Notes: generated by a model not told the origin, from the sequence alone. A DNA stretch of 42,588 bases from Gonium pectorale (GCA_001584585.1 LSYV01000011.1:379531-422118), one strand, 5' to 3'. Numbered from the stretch's first letter, positions 1 to 12,134 are shown. Translations and numbers: made by a program.

Positions 1-3
1 AGG

Positions 4-282
4 CACCCTGCTTGCTGGCGAGCATGGTGGCGGCCATTCTTCTAGAGAACCGGTAGAGTGCAAGAATTTCGCTTGCCCTCATGGTGACTATTTTATCTGC
101 ATAAGGCCCCCCGGTCGCCGGGTCGCCGGGTCGCCCAGCCACGCACAGACACAGATTAACATCGAATACACGCAATTATCGTCATGCATAGCAATGGGGC
201 TCAGCTGGCCGACCGACGCGAACCCGCATCCGCCTGTTCCAGCTCTCAAGCCAGCATTTATCTGCAAGGTGCATGCGCATTC
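4..282 (+). repeat. Left terminal inverted repeat arm
   Basis: This arm pairs with the reverse complement of 948-1377. It contains a CCGGTCGCCGGGTCGCCGGG stretch near 110-130 in which a short GGTCGCC unit is repeated; the right arm has a diverged version of the same stretch. The first few bases of the window may already lie inside the element. Confidence 0.85.
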
Positions 283-947
283 ATACCTTCAAGGTGACAG
301 AGCGTGCCATACTCGGCCGGCAGTCCCAGGGGTCTGCCTGTACGCAACAGACCAGCTTTTCATGGCCGTGTGTGGTCGTCAAGGTCGAGGCGCAGCCGCG
401 TATGGTGTGCTATAGGGTCCTTTTGAGACGAATTGCTCTGTGGTTTCGACCAACTTGTGTGTGTGCGCCCGGGTTATACCGGGTTATGTCTCATGCAACC
501 CAGGGCAATGCCCTCCGCTGCTAGTAGTTAGCACCGCATTGCGGACGCAGCCAGTGTGGAGTGCATAAAGTTTACGAAATGTACGTGCCCATTCATGACC
601 AGAGCCCCTGCACATGAAGCGTGGTAACCTTTGGGTAGCGTATGTGGCAGCCGTCCTAACCCCTACTGCCCCTACCAACGCGTCGCGTGTCACGCCCCCC
701 GCCGCATCCCCTCCCGTGCCCTCATTCCAGCATTTCCCTCCCCACAGTGTTTGCGCGCAATTTTCTACCAAGTGCTTCTATCTTCTGTCATTTGCCGCGC
801 CCGAATTCGTTGGTGGCGGAATACGCGGTCTGCGAAACCAACATCCAACCGGGGCTGACGGCTTTCACAGCCGTCAAGGCGCCCCAGCGTTGACGCAGGA
901 CGTAAATGCTTGGAAGACTTGGTGAAGGCATACAAATCCGGGGAAAG

Positions 948-1377
948 GAATGCGCATGCACCTTGCAGATAAATGCTGCCTTGAGAGCTCTGAGAGCTGG
1001 AACAGGCATGCTAGCGGATGCGGGTTCGTCGGTCGGCCACATGATACGCATTGCTATGCATGACTAGAATTGAGTTTGTTCGATTTTAATCAGTGTCTGT
1101 GCGTGGCTGGGCGACCCGGCTACCCGGCGACCGGGGGCCTTATGCAGATAGAAAAGAGAACCAGAAACGGGGAAGGCAGCCTCTGCGGACATACACACCC
1201 GAGGGTGTGATGTTTCCAGCAGGGCGCCGAATACAGGGCATGGCGGGTGAGGTATACGAGCAGACGGGCACGGACGGGCAGATACAATAGTCACCGTAAG
1301 GCAGGGCAGGCGAAATACTTGCACTCTACCGGTACTCTAGAAAAATGGCCGCCACCATGCGCATCAGCAAGCAGGGT
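948..1377 (-). repeat. Right terminal inverted repeat arm, carrying an extra 134-bp segment
   Basis: This is the reverse-complement partner of the left arm. Relative to the left arm it has an extra segment bounded by two copies of GCAGATA at 1144-1150 and 1278-1284. The left arm has a single corresponding site near 98-104. This fits either an insertion that duplicated GCAGATA or a deletion between short direct repeats in the left arm. Confidence 0.8.
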
Positions 1378-2165
1378 GACCGCTCATCCTGCACGACGTC
1401 GCATCACGGTTGCAGTAAAGCAGTATGTTGTACAGTGAGTGCGGTGTGATGTTTCGCACCAATACCAGTTTCAGCCACGTACAAAAGAGCGTGCGCATGG
1501 GGTGCCCCCAGGCTATGATCAACTTCCTGTACACCGGTGGTGCCGTGATGAGAACGGGATGTGACATGTGTGGCCCTAAAACCATGTCAACACTTGTTTC
1601 TTAAGAGAGAAGCCGGAAGGTGAAACATCGATAGCGCGGAAGAATCAATACTCAGGCCATCTAAAGGAGAGAGGGCGAGAGGGCCGTACGACAGTGGTAA
1701 GAAGGTTAGCCGCCTGGTTTGGCTGTTCAAAAATCGCGACGACCAACACAAAAAGGTTGATGACTGCAGCAAGACAGTTGAGATGACCCCGACCGAACCT
1801 GTAATGGCGTGACGCGGCTGCGTTCTCTAGCGGGCACTAAGCACTCAGCACTTTTGGCTTTCCTTGTTGAGTTAGGGCTCTACCTGGAGACGTGCTCTCG
1901 ACGGACCAGTCTGGCAGCAGGTGCGTCCGGCTCGGAATGGGTATCTTCTGCTGGTAGGCTTCTATCATGAAAGGCAATGACATGAGGATTTGGGGCTTCT
2001 GCTCCTACCGCGGCGCGTGCAGCTTCGTAAAGACTCGCCTTCCTCCCCTCTCCCACAACACAGATATGCCGTCCAGAGGTTGCAGAATTGACGAACTCAA
2101 TCAAATTCGTTATTCTGAGCTGAAACGGGAATCCGAAACGGGCAGCTGACGGGCTGAAACGGGAA
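1378..2165. other. Gene-free stretch upstream of the first gene
   Basis: I see no convincing coding exon here. Just before the start codon at 2166 a 13-bp sequence, GCTGAAACGGGAA, occurs twice, at 2119-2131 and 2153-2165; the second copy abuts the ATG. The region probably holds the promoter and 5' UTR of the 2166 gene. Confidence 0.4.
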
Positions 2166-5100
2166 ATGGCATCGGGGCCTTCAGGCGCTTTTTTGGCCAG
2201 GCTCCGCTCCCCGGCGGTGCTTGTCGCCCAGAATGGCAGCTCTTCGCTTGCGCTGCCGAATTACATGGCCGACGATGTGGAGGAGTCCCGGGCCAGCATC
2301 GCCGCGGTCATGTGCAGCACCGCGCCCTTCGCGCAGGCTTCCCGCCTGTCGCACGCATCGGGTGCGCAGCAGGCATCGGACTCGGAAGACGACGCAAGCA
2401 CGCCCGTCGAGCCGGAATGGCGCGGCAGCCGCTCCCGCTCTTCCTCTCAGCAGGTACCCCGGCGGCCGTCTGCGTCCTGCTCCCAGCCTCCGCTCGATCC
2501 CACGGGGTCCGCCGACCTGCGCCGCGGCACAAGCGGTGGTGCGTGTGGACCGTCTGCGGGGCTCAGTCCTCGCAACTCAGCTCTGCCACATCACCACAGC
2601 GCGGGGCCTCCTTCCACGCCTCCCTACCGCCCCTCAACATCCGCCTCCGACTCCGCAGCGCGCATCTCCCTCAGCGGTGGCACCATCACTGGCAGCTGTG
2701 GGCCACGGCGGCCGCTCAGCGCCAGCACCAGCACGCAGGCGCACCGCGGGCACACCAACGGTGGCGCCGACAGCGACCTGTTGGCAGCGGTGACTGGCCG
2801 CCTGGCTCAGCATGTAGACTATGACGAAGACGAATTGGACGAGGAGGAGCTGGCAGCAGACCTTAAGGTCGCACACGACACGCTGGCGCGGGCGCTGCAG
2901 ATGGCGCGAGACGGCACGACGGCGGTGGGGCCGGCCAGCGGCCCCGGGCCGCCGGCTCGCACCAGCGATTCGGCAGTTGTTTCGCCCACGGGCTCTGCGG
3001 CCGATGCCGCTCGCCGTGATGCCAGCACGTGTGGCTCCCGGCGCAGCAGCGGCCGCCCGCCCGTGCAAGTGGTGGAGGTGGAGATAACACCCGCCTCAAG
3101 CGCCGGCCGCCCGCCTACCGACGGCCTGCCGAGGGGCTCTGGCGAGATAAATGGCGGCGGCAGCGAGGCGCACCGGCAGCAGCCCGGCCAGGCCAGCTTC
3201 TTAGGGCGCGTCGCCCGGTCCAGCGCCCCGTCAGGCGGCTCACCAGGGCAGGGGCCGTCCTTCACGGCGGCCGGGTACGCCCCCACGTCCCACGAGCTGT
3301 GGTCCGTGCACTCCTCCTCGCCCCTCAACTCGCGTGCCGGCAGCATACTATCAGCTGCCTCGAGCGTCACGCACGCAGCTGCCGCAGCAGCTGCGGCCGC
3401 GGCGGCGGCGGCGGGGACGAGTGCTACGTCGGCGGGTGGCGCGGCGAGCGGGGCCAGTGCGCGAACGAACGCGCCAGTGACCCCCGTCCGGTACAGCCCC
3501 CGGGGTACCAGCACGCCTTTTGGCCACATGGCGGAGGGCTTTACGGCTGCCGCCGTGGCCCCGGTGGACGTGGAGGCGGCTTCTCCGCTCGCCGGCCCGA
3601 TGGGCGGGCCGGGCACCAGCGGCGCCGGCATCGGGCAGTATGGCCGGCCGGTGGCCGGGCTGCAGAATGACGCTGCCGCCCGCGATGCCAGCGGGACATC
3701 CGGCAGCCTCAAAGGTCTGTTTAAGCTTGCCAAGAAGGCGTTTCGCCGCTCCACGGGCACCGGCGTCCCTGGCATTGCGTCTCCTGGGGGAGACGTGGGC
3801 TGTGGGGCCGCGCTGCCGTCCGCCTTTGCGCAGCCCGCCGCGCCACTGCAAGTGCGCCCCGCCTTCAGCGCGCTCGGCGACCCCGCGAGCCACGCTGTGT
3901 CCGCCCCGTCGTCACCGGCGTCGGTGCCCCTGTCGCCGGCTGCACGCCCGCCCCCGCCCTTGCAACCACCTCCGCCCCTCTCCGGTCCCACGCTGCATCC
4001 TGCGGTTCCATCCATCTCGACGCCACCTCCTCCGCGGCCCCCCAGCGCCTCTATCTCCGACCCCTCAAGCGTTACGGACGCGTACAACCAGCGGCAGCGC
4101 ACTAGCGCCCCGGCGGTTCCGGAGCAGTCAGCAGCCCGCCTGTGGCCCGGCCTCAGCGCCGCGTCCAGTATCAGCGATATGGCTGTGGACGGGCCCGCGG
4201 CAGCCGATGGCGTGACAGGCGAGCGCGAGGATGCTGATGCGGCCGGCGCTGGGGCTGCCCGAGCTCCCGGCAGCAGCAGCCACTCCAGCGTCAGCATGCC
4301 CCTGCACCCCTCCAGTGCCTCCTCATCGGCGGCCGTCGGACCTTGGGCTGCACCGCCGTCGCAGCGGCGACGGCATAGCATGCTGGCGGGGGGCCACGGC
4401 GGCGCCGCGACGGACCTGCAGGTGAGGCTGGCACTGTTTGGTCGGGCTGGCTTGTAGGGAATGATGCGGTTGAGGGAGTGCCCACCCATCGTTGCGCCTG
4501 CCACAGGTTACAGCCCACGTGCAGTCGTTCCTGCACGGTCGGCAACAGTACCTGCAGTCGCTCCACCAGCAGAGCGGATCGTCGGCCTCGGACAGCGACG
4601 GCAGCGGCTGCGGCTGCGCTGCTGAACGGCACGAGCGGCCCGGGACCTGCACGGGGCAGGCAGCCAAGGGACAGGAGCCGCAAGCCGGGGAAGAGTGCGC
4701 TGCGGGACCGTCAGGCGCCGACGCCTCGGCGGCCGGCAGTGCGAGCGGCCGGTACATGCGACCGGCAGCCAGCAGTACGGGGTCGGGCCTCGGCCCTGCG
4801 TCACCCCCTGCCAGCGCGCAGCCGCGCAGGGCGACGGACGCGGACGTTGCCCCGGCACAGGCACCGGCACAGGCTGCGGGATCAGTTCGCTCGCCGCCTG
4901 TGTGGCAAGCGGGCACGCCGCGGTCGGTGCTCCCGATGCCCGCCCCGCCCCCATCACCCTCCATCCTCTCAACCGCCGTGAGGTCCCCGCGCCACAGCGC
5001 CGCATCAGGTTCCGCAGCTGGCGCAGCTGCTGAGCCCGGTGTTGCAAGCATTGCAAGCCCACCGCTCGCATCGCAACCAGAAACACCTGTTGCGGGAGGG

Positions 5101-5319
5101 GCCGGGGCGGCGGAGGATGCTGCAGCGTCGCCGGTGGCACAGGACCTGCCGATGCCGCGCTATCGGCACAGCCGCATGAGCAGTGGCGGAAGCGGCTCGG
5201 CTGCGTCGCCGCGGCCACTTGCGCCTTGGGCGGCGGCGCCCGGGGGCAGCGCCTCGCGGCCGGCGGGCTTTGGCCGTGTGCCTCGACGAGTCTCCGCAGG
5301 GGACCCGCAGCAAGGGTGA
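2166..5319 (+). CDS. Large low-complexity Ser/Pro/Ala/Gly-rich protein, function unknown (2 exons, about 1022 aa)
   Basis: Exon 1 is 2166-4421 (752 codons, ending ...DLQ) and exon 2 is 4507-5319 (270 codons, starting VTAHVQSFL). The 85-bp intron has a GTGAGG donor and a CCACAG acceptor in phase 0. The start sits in GGGAAATGG, a good algal initiation context. Most of the protein is disordered Ser/Pro/Ala/Gly sequence. Visible islands are an acidic stretch with possible coiled-coil character (DEDELDEEELAADL, near residue 220), a poly-Ala run near 400, a short basic amphipathic segment (KGLFKLAKKAFRR, near 515) and Pro-rich runs near 600-625. The splice junction lies in a Gln/Leu/His-rich helix-like segment (FLHGRQQYLQSLHQQ). 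I recognise no catalytic domain or membrane segment. Open frames on the opposite strand are shadows. No TGTAA is seen until 7087, so the 3' UTR end is uncertain. The gene is well supported by length and clean splicing; its function is not. Confidence 0.7.
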
Positions 5320-7688
5320 GGAGCGAGGGCCGGCGTCATTGGGTCGAGTGATCAGCAGGCGATGCCGGGCGGGTAGCACGGCGTTTGCATTTTTAAATGG
5401 GTGGGTGGATGTGTTGCGCGAGAGTGCGAGCTCGCATGCGTGATGATTGCGGTACGAAGGGACTGGAGGATGCAGTGTGTTTCGGTGCCGCCCCGTGTAT
5501 CGCCACCATGCCCCGCGTTCTTTCCAGGATGGGGGGCACGCCGCCTGGTTGACCAAACCCACACGTGCTCCCGACGGGGGTTCAAATGTTGTGGCAGCAG
5601 CGGCAGCGGGCAGGGGTGCGCCTGGAGGCGCTTGCAGGGCGACGATGGAAGTGTGAAGTTGCAACGGGCGACGCTTACAGCGCCTGAGCACCTAGCTGCC
5701 TGGTTGGGTCCATCCGTCACCGCGAGATGTGTTGGTTGCGCAGCTGTTACCCCCTGGGTCGGGCTGCCGTGGCTGGGCTGAGCATGAAGTTTTGGGGCCC
5801 GGATGCATGATAGCACTGTAGGGTAGGGGCGCTGCCCCTGTCCTCGTAAATGTCTCTGTGACGCCTAGTTGCATAGGCACTCCCCAACTAACATGTCGCG
5901 TTGCGAGCCCTCGGGTTGCCCCTTGGCGACAAGTTTGGACGTATGCGGCCTGGGGCCTTGACTCCCCAGGCCTACTGCCGTAGGCATTCGTATGTGCGTG
6001 CGCGTGCGAGCGTGCGTGCGTGTAGGGCATGTAGGGCATGTTGCCAGCACTGTCGAATAAACATCCCGACCGGTGCAATGACCCGTGCATCGAAGGGCTG
6101 CCGCGTGGCGAGGTGCGCCCGGGGTAGCATGCAGGACTGTGCCGTACCCACGGCTGCAATACCCGGGCCGCACCACAGGCCGTAACGCTAGCGCTGGACA
6201 CGAGATGATTGAACGATGTTCCATCCGAAGTCATGCTGGGCCCACAATCCCCTCAATTGCACCGACATTCAAGATGAACGGGGCCCATAGCTGAAGTACA
6301 TCGTCGCAACCGCACTCGCCCCGCTGCATGGACAGGTGCAGCGATGTTGGGGGTGCGAGGCGGGTAATGCAATTTGACTTTATCGGCAAGTTGCGTGTGT
6401 CACTGCTACCGGCGGTGATGTGTGTCTGCGTGACGGCTCGAGCATTTGGCCCGAGCTTTCGTTATGCCGTCGTTGTCGGGTCATCACGGTCGGCGAAACG
6501 CTCTGTGCCTGTAGGCGCGGCCTCGCTTGTGTGCGCAAAACGCCGTGGATCGCCCCGCGGGGGCTTGCCCTCCCTAGCGGGAGGTATCATGGGCTACATC
6601 GGATGTTGCGAGGTGTAGACTCTGAACTGCAGTAAACTGCAGCACTGCTGTTGTGCTTGTGGCTTGGCGGCGGCGGCTGGGTGGTACCATTAGCCGTGAT
6701 CGGCGTTGCATGATGGGCGTGATTGCAATCGGTCGCCATTTTATCTGTTGACGAGGCGTGCGGGGCATGCGAAGGCGGGTGGGTGGTAGCAGGATGTGGC
6801 GTGTCTGGCGTCCAAGCGAGGCCGGACTGCCGATTTCCATGCCGTGCAAAAGCCGCTCGCGTTCCAGCGACTAGAATGGCCAAGGGAAGGGTATCACGCA
6901 CCGCTGCGCTGCGATGGGGAGTATGCCTGCGGGTTTTCATGCGTCGGGTCCGTATGGGACACGTCCTCCTGTTGCATGGTTCGAGGAGTTCCGAAACGCC
7001 GCTGCTGTCTTACGTTGCGCGTCGAGGTGGGAGTGGTCAGCGCTGCGCAGAGAAGGAGTCATGACCGGAAGCTAGAAAACTGCTGTTGTAAGCTGTGCGC
7101 AGGGCGCCATGACAGGCCACATCGCCAAGTCCGCAACCGGCTTCCATTGGCCGTCGCAAATGAGGGCGGGCGTCTCCGCACCGGCGTTCATCTGCTGCCC
7201 TCGTTCGGACCTCCAGATCGGGGTGACCGGCCCCTCGCTTTTCGGACGGGGCACAGCCCATCCCGAGACAGCTCTATGGCGCCGTGAAGGGGGGACATAC
7301 CACCACTCCGCCGAGCACCCGGCAACTTGCACCAGACCCGACCGACCGAGCACCGGGTTTCCAAGGGGGGTCCAAGCCATCAGCCCCTCCGTGCTCGAGC
7401 ACCTCCGCCCTGCCAATCCAACACACGCGTGCCCGTCCGACGCTTGCCAAAACTGCCCGTGTCTTCGCATCAACGATCAGCCTCTGCATGCCGATCCGGC
7501 GTCCAGCCAGGCGCCCACTCACGCAATCGAAATCCTTTTCATTTATTCACTAGCGCGTCTCGCCGTTGCCGCGGCCCCCGCACCCAAGCCTACCGCCACC
7601 GCGCAAAGTGACTATCCAGTAGCACCCCACCCCCTACACTGTACATCCCAAGCATGCCCACCCCGCACCCCAGTCCGGCTAGCGCCGT
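5320..7688. other. Long convergent intergenic region between the 2166 gene and BIO2
   Basis: About 2.4 kb separates the two facing stop codons. I find no exon with family resemblance on either strand. A plus-strand TGTAA at 7087-7091 is the first candidate polyadenylation signal after the upstream gene. I see no TTACA (minus-strand TGTAA) here for BIO2. The base composition is less GC-extreme than in the coding regions, consistent with UTR or unannotated repeat. Confidence 0.35.
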
Positions 7689-10600
7689 CTAGCAGCACCC
7701 CCCGCCCACGGAAGCTTTCTTGGGCCCGCCGCAGCATCCCCCGCCCATCGCCTCCGCTGGCGCCGCCTCGGCGGCAGTCGCAGCCGCGCCGCCGCCGCAG
7801 CCGCCGCTGCCCGCCGCAAAGGTGCGCGAGGTCTCGCCTCCCGACGCGTACGGCATGAAGGCGGGCCGCGACTTGAGCCCCAGCTCCTCAAACATGGCCG
7901 TGTCCTCGTTGCGATCGTTGTTGGGCGTGGTGAGCAGCTTGTCGCCGTCAAAGATCGAGTTGGCCCCCGACAGGAAGGCCAGCGCCTGGTCGGCGCGCGT
8001 CAGGTCCAGGCGGCCGGCCGAGAGGCGTACAACGGTGCGCGGCATCACCACGCGGGCGGTGGCCACGCAGCGCACCAGGTCCAGGCCCTCGGGGGCCGCC
8101 TGGTCCTGGGGGGGGGCGGGGCAAGGCCGGCAGGGGCACGAGGATGGGTTTGAGGAACGGTGTTTGATAGGAACGGGGCTGGACGGAGGAGGAGTAACGT
8201 CTATCGCGGCGTAGGCGGCGAAAACACGTTTGGCGACAACAGGCACAAACTGCAATACGCAAGAAGGGGTAAGGGCCAGGAGAGTGCCCGGGTCTCCAGC
8301 GCTGGGCCAGGAAGCCTGCCGCCACAATGCACTCGCCCGCTCTGCCCGCCTTGCTCCCCGAGTTCTCCCCAACCCCGGCCCATATGAAGAAGTCCCCGTC
8401 GTCTCTCGGCCCTTTCCCTGGTCGGCCCCCGTCATCTAGAAGCGTTGACAGCTTCGCATGGCGGTGTGCGCACCCTCCTCCCTCGTCCCCGGTCTCCCCC
8501 TGCCCGACCGCCGTAAACCCCCACCGGCCCATCCCGGCCTCCGCGCCCCGCCCCGCCCCGCCCCGCACCGCCCCGGCCTCACCTGCAGCGGCGTGCCCTT
8601 GATGGCCACCAGCCGGTTGATGGGCACCGACTCGGGGTGCGCGGGCAGCGTGGCCAGCGTGTGCAGCAGCCCCACGCGGTCCTGCGGGCCCTCGCCCAGC
8701 CCGATAATGCCGCCCGCGCACACGCTGATGCCCGCCTCGCGGACCGCGGCGAGCGTGGAGAGGCGGTCCTGGGGGCAGAGGGTGGCGGGAGCGGGAGCGG
8801 TCATGTGGCGGTGGGGTATCCGGGGTGAGGACGGCCGGGGGGGGTCTCCGAGGTTGCCGGGGCGGGTCACAAGCACCATGAGCGCAGCGCAAGACGCATA
8901 TGCGCCCCACTGAGACATGTCGATTCTACAGCACCGCTCCAGCTTCTCGGCGCCCTTTCCCGGGGCTTGGGCTCCCGTTCCGGTCCGGGAACCGGCTGGA
9001 GTGCTCTGCTTGGCCTTCTCGACGCACGAGCCCGCACCCCGCCGCGCCGTGCCCTCACCCCACCTCGTATTTGCGCGTGCTGGTGATCTTCTCATAGTAC
9101 TCGGGTGATGTGTCCAGGTTGTGGTTGTAGGCAGTGAGGCCTGCCTCGCGCAGCTGGGCCGCCTGCTCCTGGTTCAGCATGCCCAGCGTGGTGCACACCT
9201 GGCGGACGGGGCGGGAGGTCATGGAAAAGGCTGGGAACGGGTCGCAACGCGGGGCGCTGAACAGCAGGGACTGCGGGGGGAGGCAGGGTGAGGTGGGTGA
9301 GCGGGGCCGAGGGGTCGCGGGTGGCTACCGTGTGTGTGCGTGCTCGAAGGCGCAAGGGTGGGCGGCAGACGAGCCAGCATGACGCCTTGAGCGTCATTGC
9401 CCTCCAACTCACCTCAGCACCGAGTGTTTCACAGCTGCCGGCCGTACTGATGTGCACTTGTGAGTGATGGTACGTAGGACTTAAGGGGACGCGATTTTCC
9501 GCCGCATGCCGGCCACCTCGCAGCCCACCCGCCTCCGCCTAGGGCGCCATTTGGAATATGCTCCGACCCCGGCCCTTCGCCCTCGTGGCTGAGGGTTTGT
9601 GCGGAGACTCCAGACAGGCGCGGCAGGGTGCTGTCGGGCGCGAGGTAGGGGTGCTCTTCCAGCCCCAATCGCCCCACCCCCGCCACTTGCCCTTCCCCGC
9701 CATTTCCTTGCCGGCCGCGCGCTTTGTGCCGTGGGTCCCGCCCAATCACCGCGCCCGCGCCCGCGCAAACGGTCTCGGGTGGGGGAGGCATATTCATAGG
9801 AGAAGCCCATGCACCGAGTTCCGTTGCACCACCTGGGAGGCCCTGATCCGGTCCCCCGGTCCCCCTCCTCCCCAGCGCCGCCCCCCTTTCCCGCCCTCAC
9901 CTCCATGCCCAGCCCGCGGATGCGGCGGACCATCTCCAGCACGCGCTCCCACTGCCGCTGCCCGACCTGCGGCGGTGGAGGGCGCCGGGCAGAGTGGCAG
10001 CAAGCGCATCAGCGGCACTGGACGACGTCCCAGGGACACGCCAGCCGGGTGGCCGGCGGCCAAGCTTAGCTGATGGTGAGTGAATCTGTTCTTAAGCACC
10101 GCAGCGCTGCGGTATGCGGCGTTCCGCTGGAGGGCGGGTTGACGGGGTGGAGACCACAACCGGCGGGCGGGGACCCAAACAAGCACCCTCCTGCCCCTTG
10201 AAGCGCATACCAACGTTGCCGCTGCTGCGTTGGGGCCAGACCAGACCAGGGACGGCTGCCCAAGCGCACGCGACCGGCTGCTTGGACCCTGAAACGCCTC
10301 CCGCCGCATGTCGCTCCACCTCCCTGCAGGGTTTCACCCGGAGCCCTTCCAGACCCCCGCAGCCCCCCGTGACGCCCGTTTACGCAGCCCGTTCTGCGGA
10401 GGTATCGCTGGGCAGGGAGGCACCACTTCGCAGAGAAGCCGAAGGGCCAGGTCCACAGCATGGACCCTTGCACGAATCGAGCTCTCCTCTATCGGGCGGC
10501 CACACAGTGAGCCCCCCTGCCCCCCTGCCCCGCCCCGCCCCACCGACCCCGCTGGCGGGCCTCTCGCACCTGCGACGGTCCCCTCCAGGCGGCGCCCATG

Positions 10601-11658
10601 CAGAAGCGGGTACTGCCGGCCTCACGGGCGCGCAGGGCAGCCTGCGGGGGGCATCCCACATGAGGCAGGGGCAACAGGGAGCTGACGACCGTTACGGGAC
10701 GGAAGTAGAGCTGCACGAAGCGCGAGACAGAGAAATGGCCATGCTTCCGCCTGCCAACGCACTAACTGGTGCAGCCGGCGGCTCATCGGCTGCGAGGCAG
10801 CGGTCCGTGGCACCCCACACCACCCCACCTGGTAGACCTCCTCCAGGTCCATCAGCTTCTCCGCCTTCATGCCCGTGTCCTTGCTCCAGTGGCTGCTCTG
10901 GCTGCAGTAGTTGCAGTTCTCGGGGCAGCCGCCCGTCTTGATGCTCAGCAACGTGCAGCGCTGGACCTGAAGGGAGGGACGGGGGCCGCGGCCGCGCGGG
11001 GTGGAGGAGACGCGCAGACACAGGCCAGGGGCAACAGAGGCCGGCCCGACTCTGCACTGGGCCGCCGCTGCGGCGTGTGTGCGGTTTCCAGAACCGATCT
11101 GTGCAAAGCCCAGAACGGGAGGAGCCGGGGCGCCTGGGACGCGCCCGCGGGCGCTGCGCGAGGCACCGGGTCACGCAGCCGTTACTGGGCCACCTGTCAA
11201 CCCGGGCTTGGGCGCGATCTGGACCCCGAGGCAAGAACCGGGCAGAGCACCTGACCTCCCGGCAGTATCCGTTTGGGATTCCGCGAAGCGCCTCCAAGCG
11301 TCCTCACCATGGACGGGTCGTTGTACATGCGGTGAACGCTCGCCGCGTGGAACACGAGGTCCAGCAGCGGCGTGTTGTATACCTCGGCCACCTCCTCTCG
11401 TCTGCAGGGAGCGAGCGGTCCTAGGTGAGAGCCCTGCAGTGGCAGCATGCGCCGGCAGGAGGCTTACGTCCAGTCCGTTCGCACTGCGCCAAGCTCCCGG
11501 AGCCATCTTGGAACGCTGGGGACTGCTTCAGAGACCGGCAGCGGCTCAGAGTGACGGGCTGAGCTGCTGGTCGCGAAGGCCCGCTGCAATGTCCGAAGAG
11601 CGCCAACGCCCGCCGCCTGCTGGCTACTGCAAAGCAGACTGCGCGCGAAAAACGCCAT
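7689..11658 (-). CDS. BIO2: Biotin synthase, mitochondrial (8 exons, 432 aa)
   Basis: Radical-SAM enzyme that inserts sulfur into dethiobiotin, the last step of biotin synthesis. Exons on the minus strand: 11658-11468, 11401-11308, 10966-10829, 10641-10570, 9966-9901, 9198-9064, 8768-8583, 8105-7689; all phases join cleanly. The start is in CCCAAATGGC. Residues 1-40 look like a mitochondrial presequence (RAFATSSS). The radical-SAM cluster motif CxxxCxxC (CPENCNYC) gives C109, C113 and C116. The second-cluster ligands match known BioB positions: C155 (TRFCMGAA), C189 (VCTTLG), C249 (SVCAGG) and R321 (RLSAGR). YNHNLDTS and [16 protein letters not shown] are also conserved. The protein has an unusual Gly/Ala-rich C-terminal tail of about 55 residues with five cysteines (C397, C418, C419, C431, C432) ending in CC. 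The enzyme assignment is very secure. Confidence 0.96.
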
Positions 11659-12134
11659 TTGGGACATTCTTCTACCCTAACAATTAACGCAATTGGGTAG
11701 GGCATCACCTTGCCCCCTGGTTCCGCCCACTCCTGCAAGCCTACGACAGACTTGCTCGGACCTGCAGACCTGCCTAGCTCGCCGGCCATCGCATACACAA
11801 TTATCTTGTAATCGTTACGAGACGTGTGACATCAACTAGCGACTAGGTTTATGCTTCCTTTGTGAATAGAAACGTGCCAGCCGGTTTTCGACCTGTTATC
11901 TGCACTTGTGGTTGTGAAGGTGCTTCTGAGCCAATCGGAAGCATACGTGCACCGATCGTCGGCAGCGAGGTTGGAGGTGGTTGTGGCCGCCAGCTCGCAT
12001 CCGGACCGGCACGCGCCAGCCGACCCTGATCCCGATCCCGCAACAAGCGCGGCACTGACGCCAGGCGGGGACGTCGCTCGGCGGACGGCGCGTGGGAGCG
12101 CGTGAGAGGCGCCGCGTAAACGCTCGTGCGGACC
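11659..12134. promoter_or_regulatory. Shared upstream region between divergent BIO2 and the hydroxylase gene
   Basis: The two start codons point away from each other across 476 bp. A CCAAT pentamer is present at 11932-11936. I see no strong TATA element. A bidirectional promoter is inferred from geometry only. Confidence 0.4.

Larger units (their letters stand above)
1..1377. mobile_element. Fold-back/MITE-like transposable element with long imperfect terminal inverted repeats
   Basis: The stretch from about 4 to 282 is matched by the reverse complement of about 948 to 1377. The outer ends share CACCCTGCTTGCTG. Inner shared blocks include GGTGGCGGCCATT, ACCGGTAGAGTGCAAG, TCGCCCAGCCACGCACAGAC, GTCATGCATAGCAATG and TTTATCTGCAAGGTGCATGC. 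The roughly 660 bp between the arms holds no recognisable transposase, so the element looks non-autonomous. The right arm is longer because of a 134-bp segment absent from the left arm. The left terminus lies at or beyond the window edge, so no target-site duplication can be assessed and the superfamily is unknown. Small open frames inside the element are not believed to be genes. Confidence 0.85.

Noticed and set aside
1..1377. CRISPR array or tandem-repeat locus
   Set aside because: The repeats are inverted arms of one element, not regularly spaced direct repeats, and the host is eukaryotic.
2819..4504. A 561-codon open frame on the minus strand
   Set aside because: It lies antisense to the 2166 gene, has no domain, and its length is explained by the GC-rich low-complexity sequence of the sense strand.
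7109..7858. A 249-codon plus-strand open frame
   Set aside because: It overlaps the last BIO2 exon in antisense, has no recognisable domain, and has Pro/Ser/His-rich shadow composition.
9481..9942. A 153-codon minus-strand frame overlapping BIO2 exon 5
   Set aside because: Only the first part (…RIRGLGME) is real; beyond the GTGAGG donor it reads into the intron.
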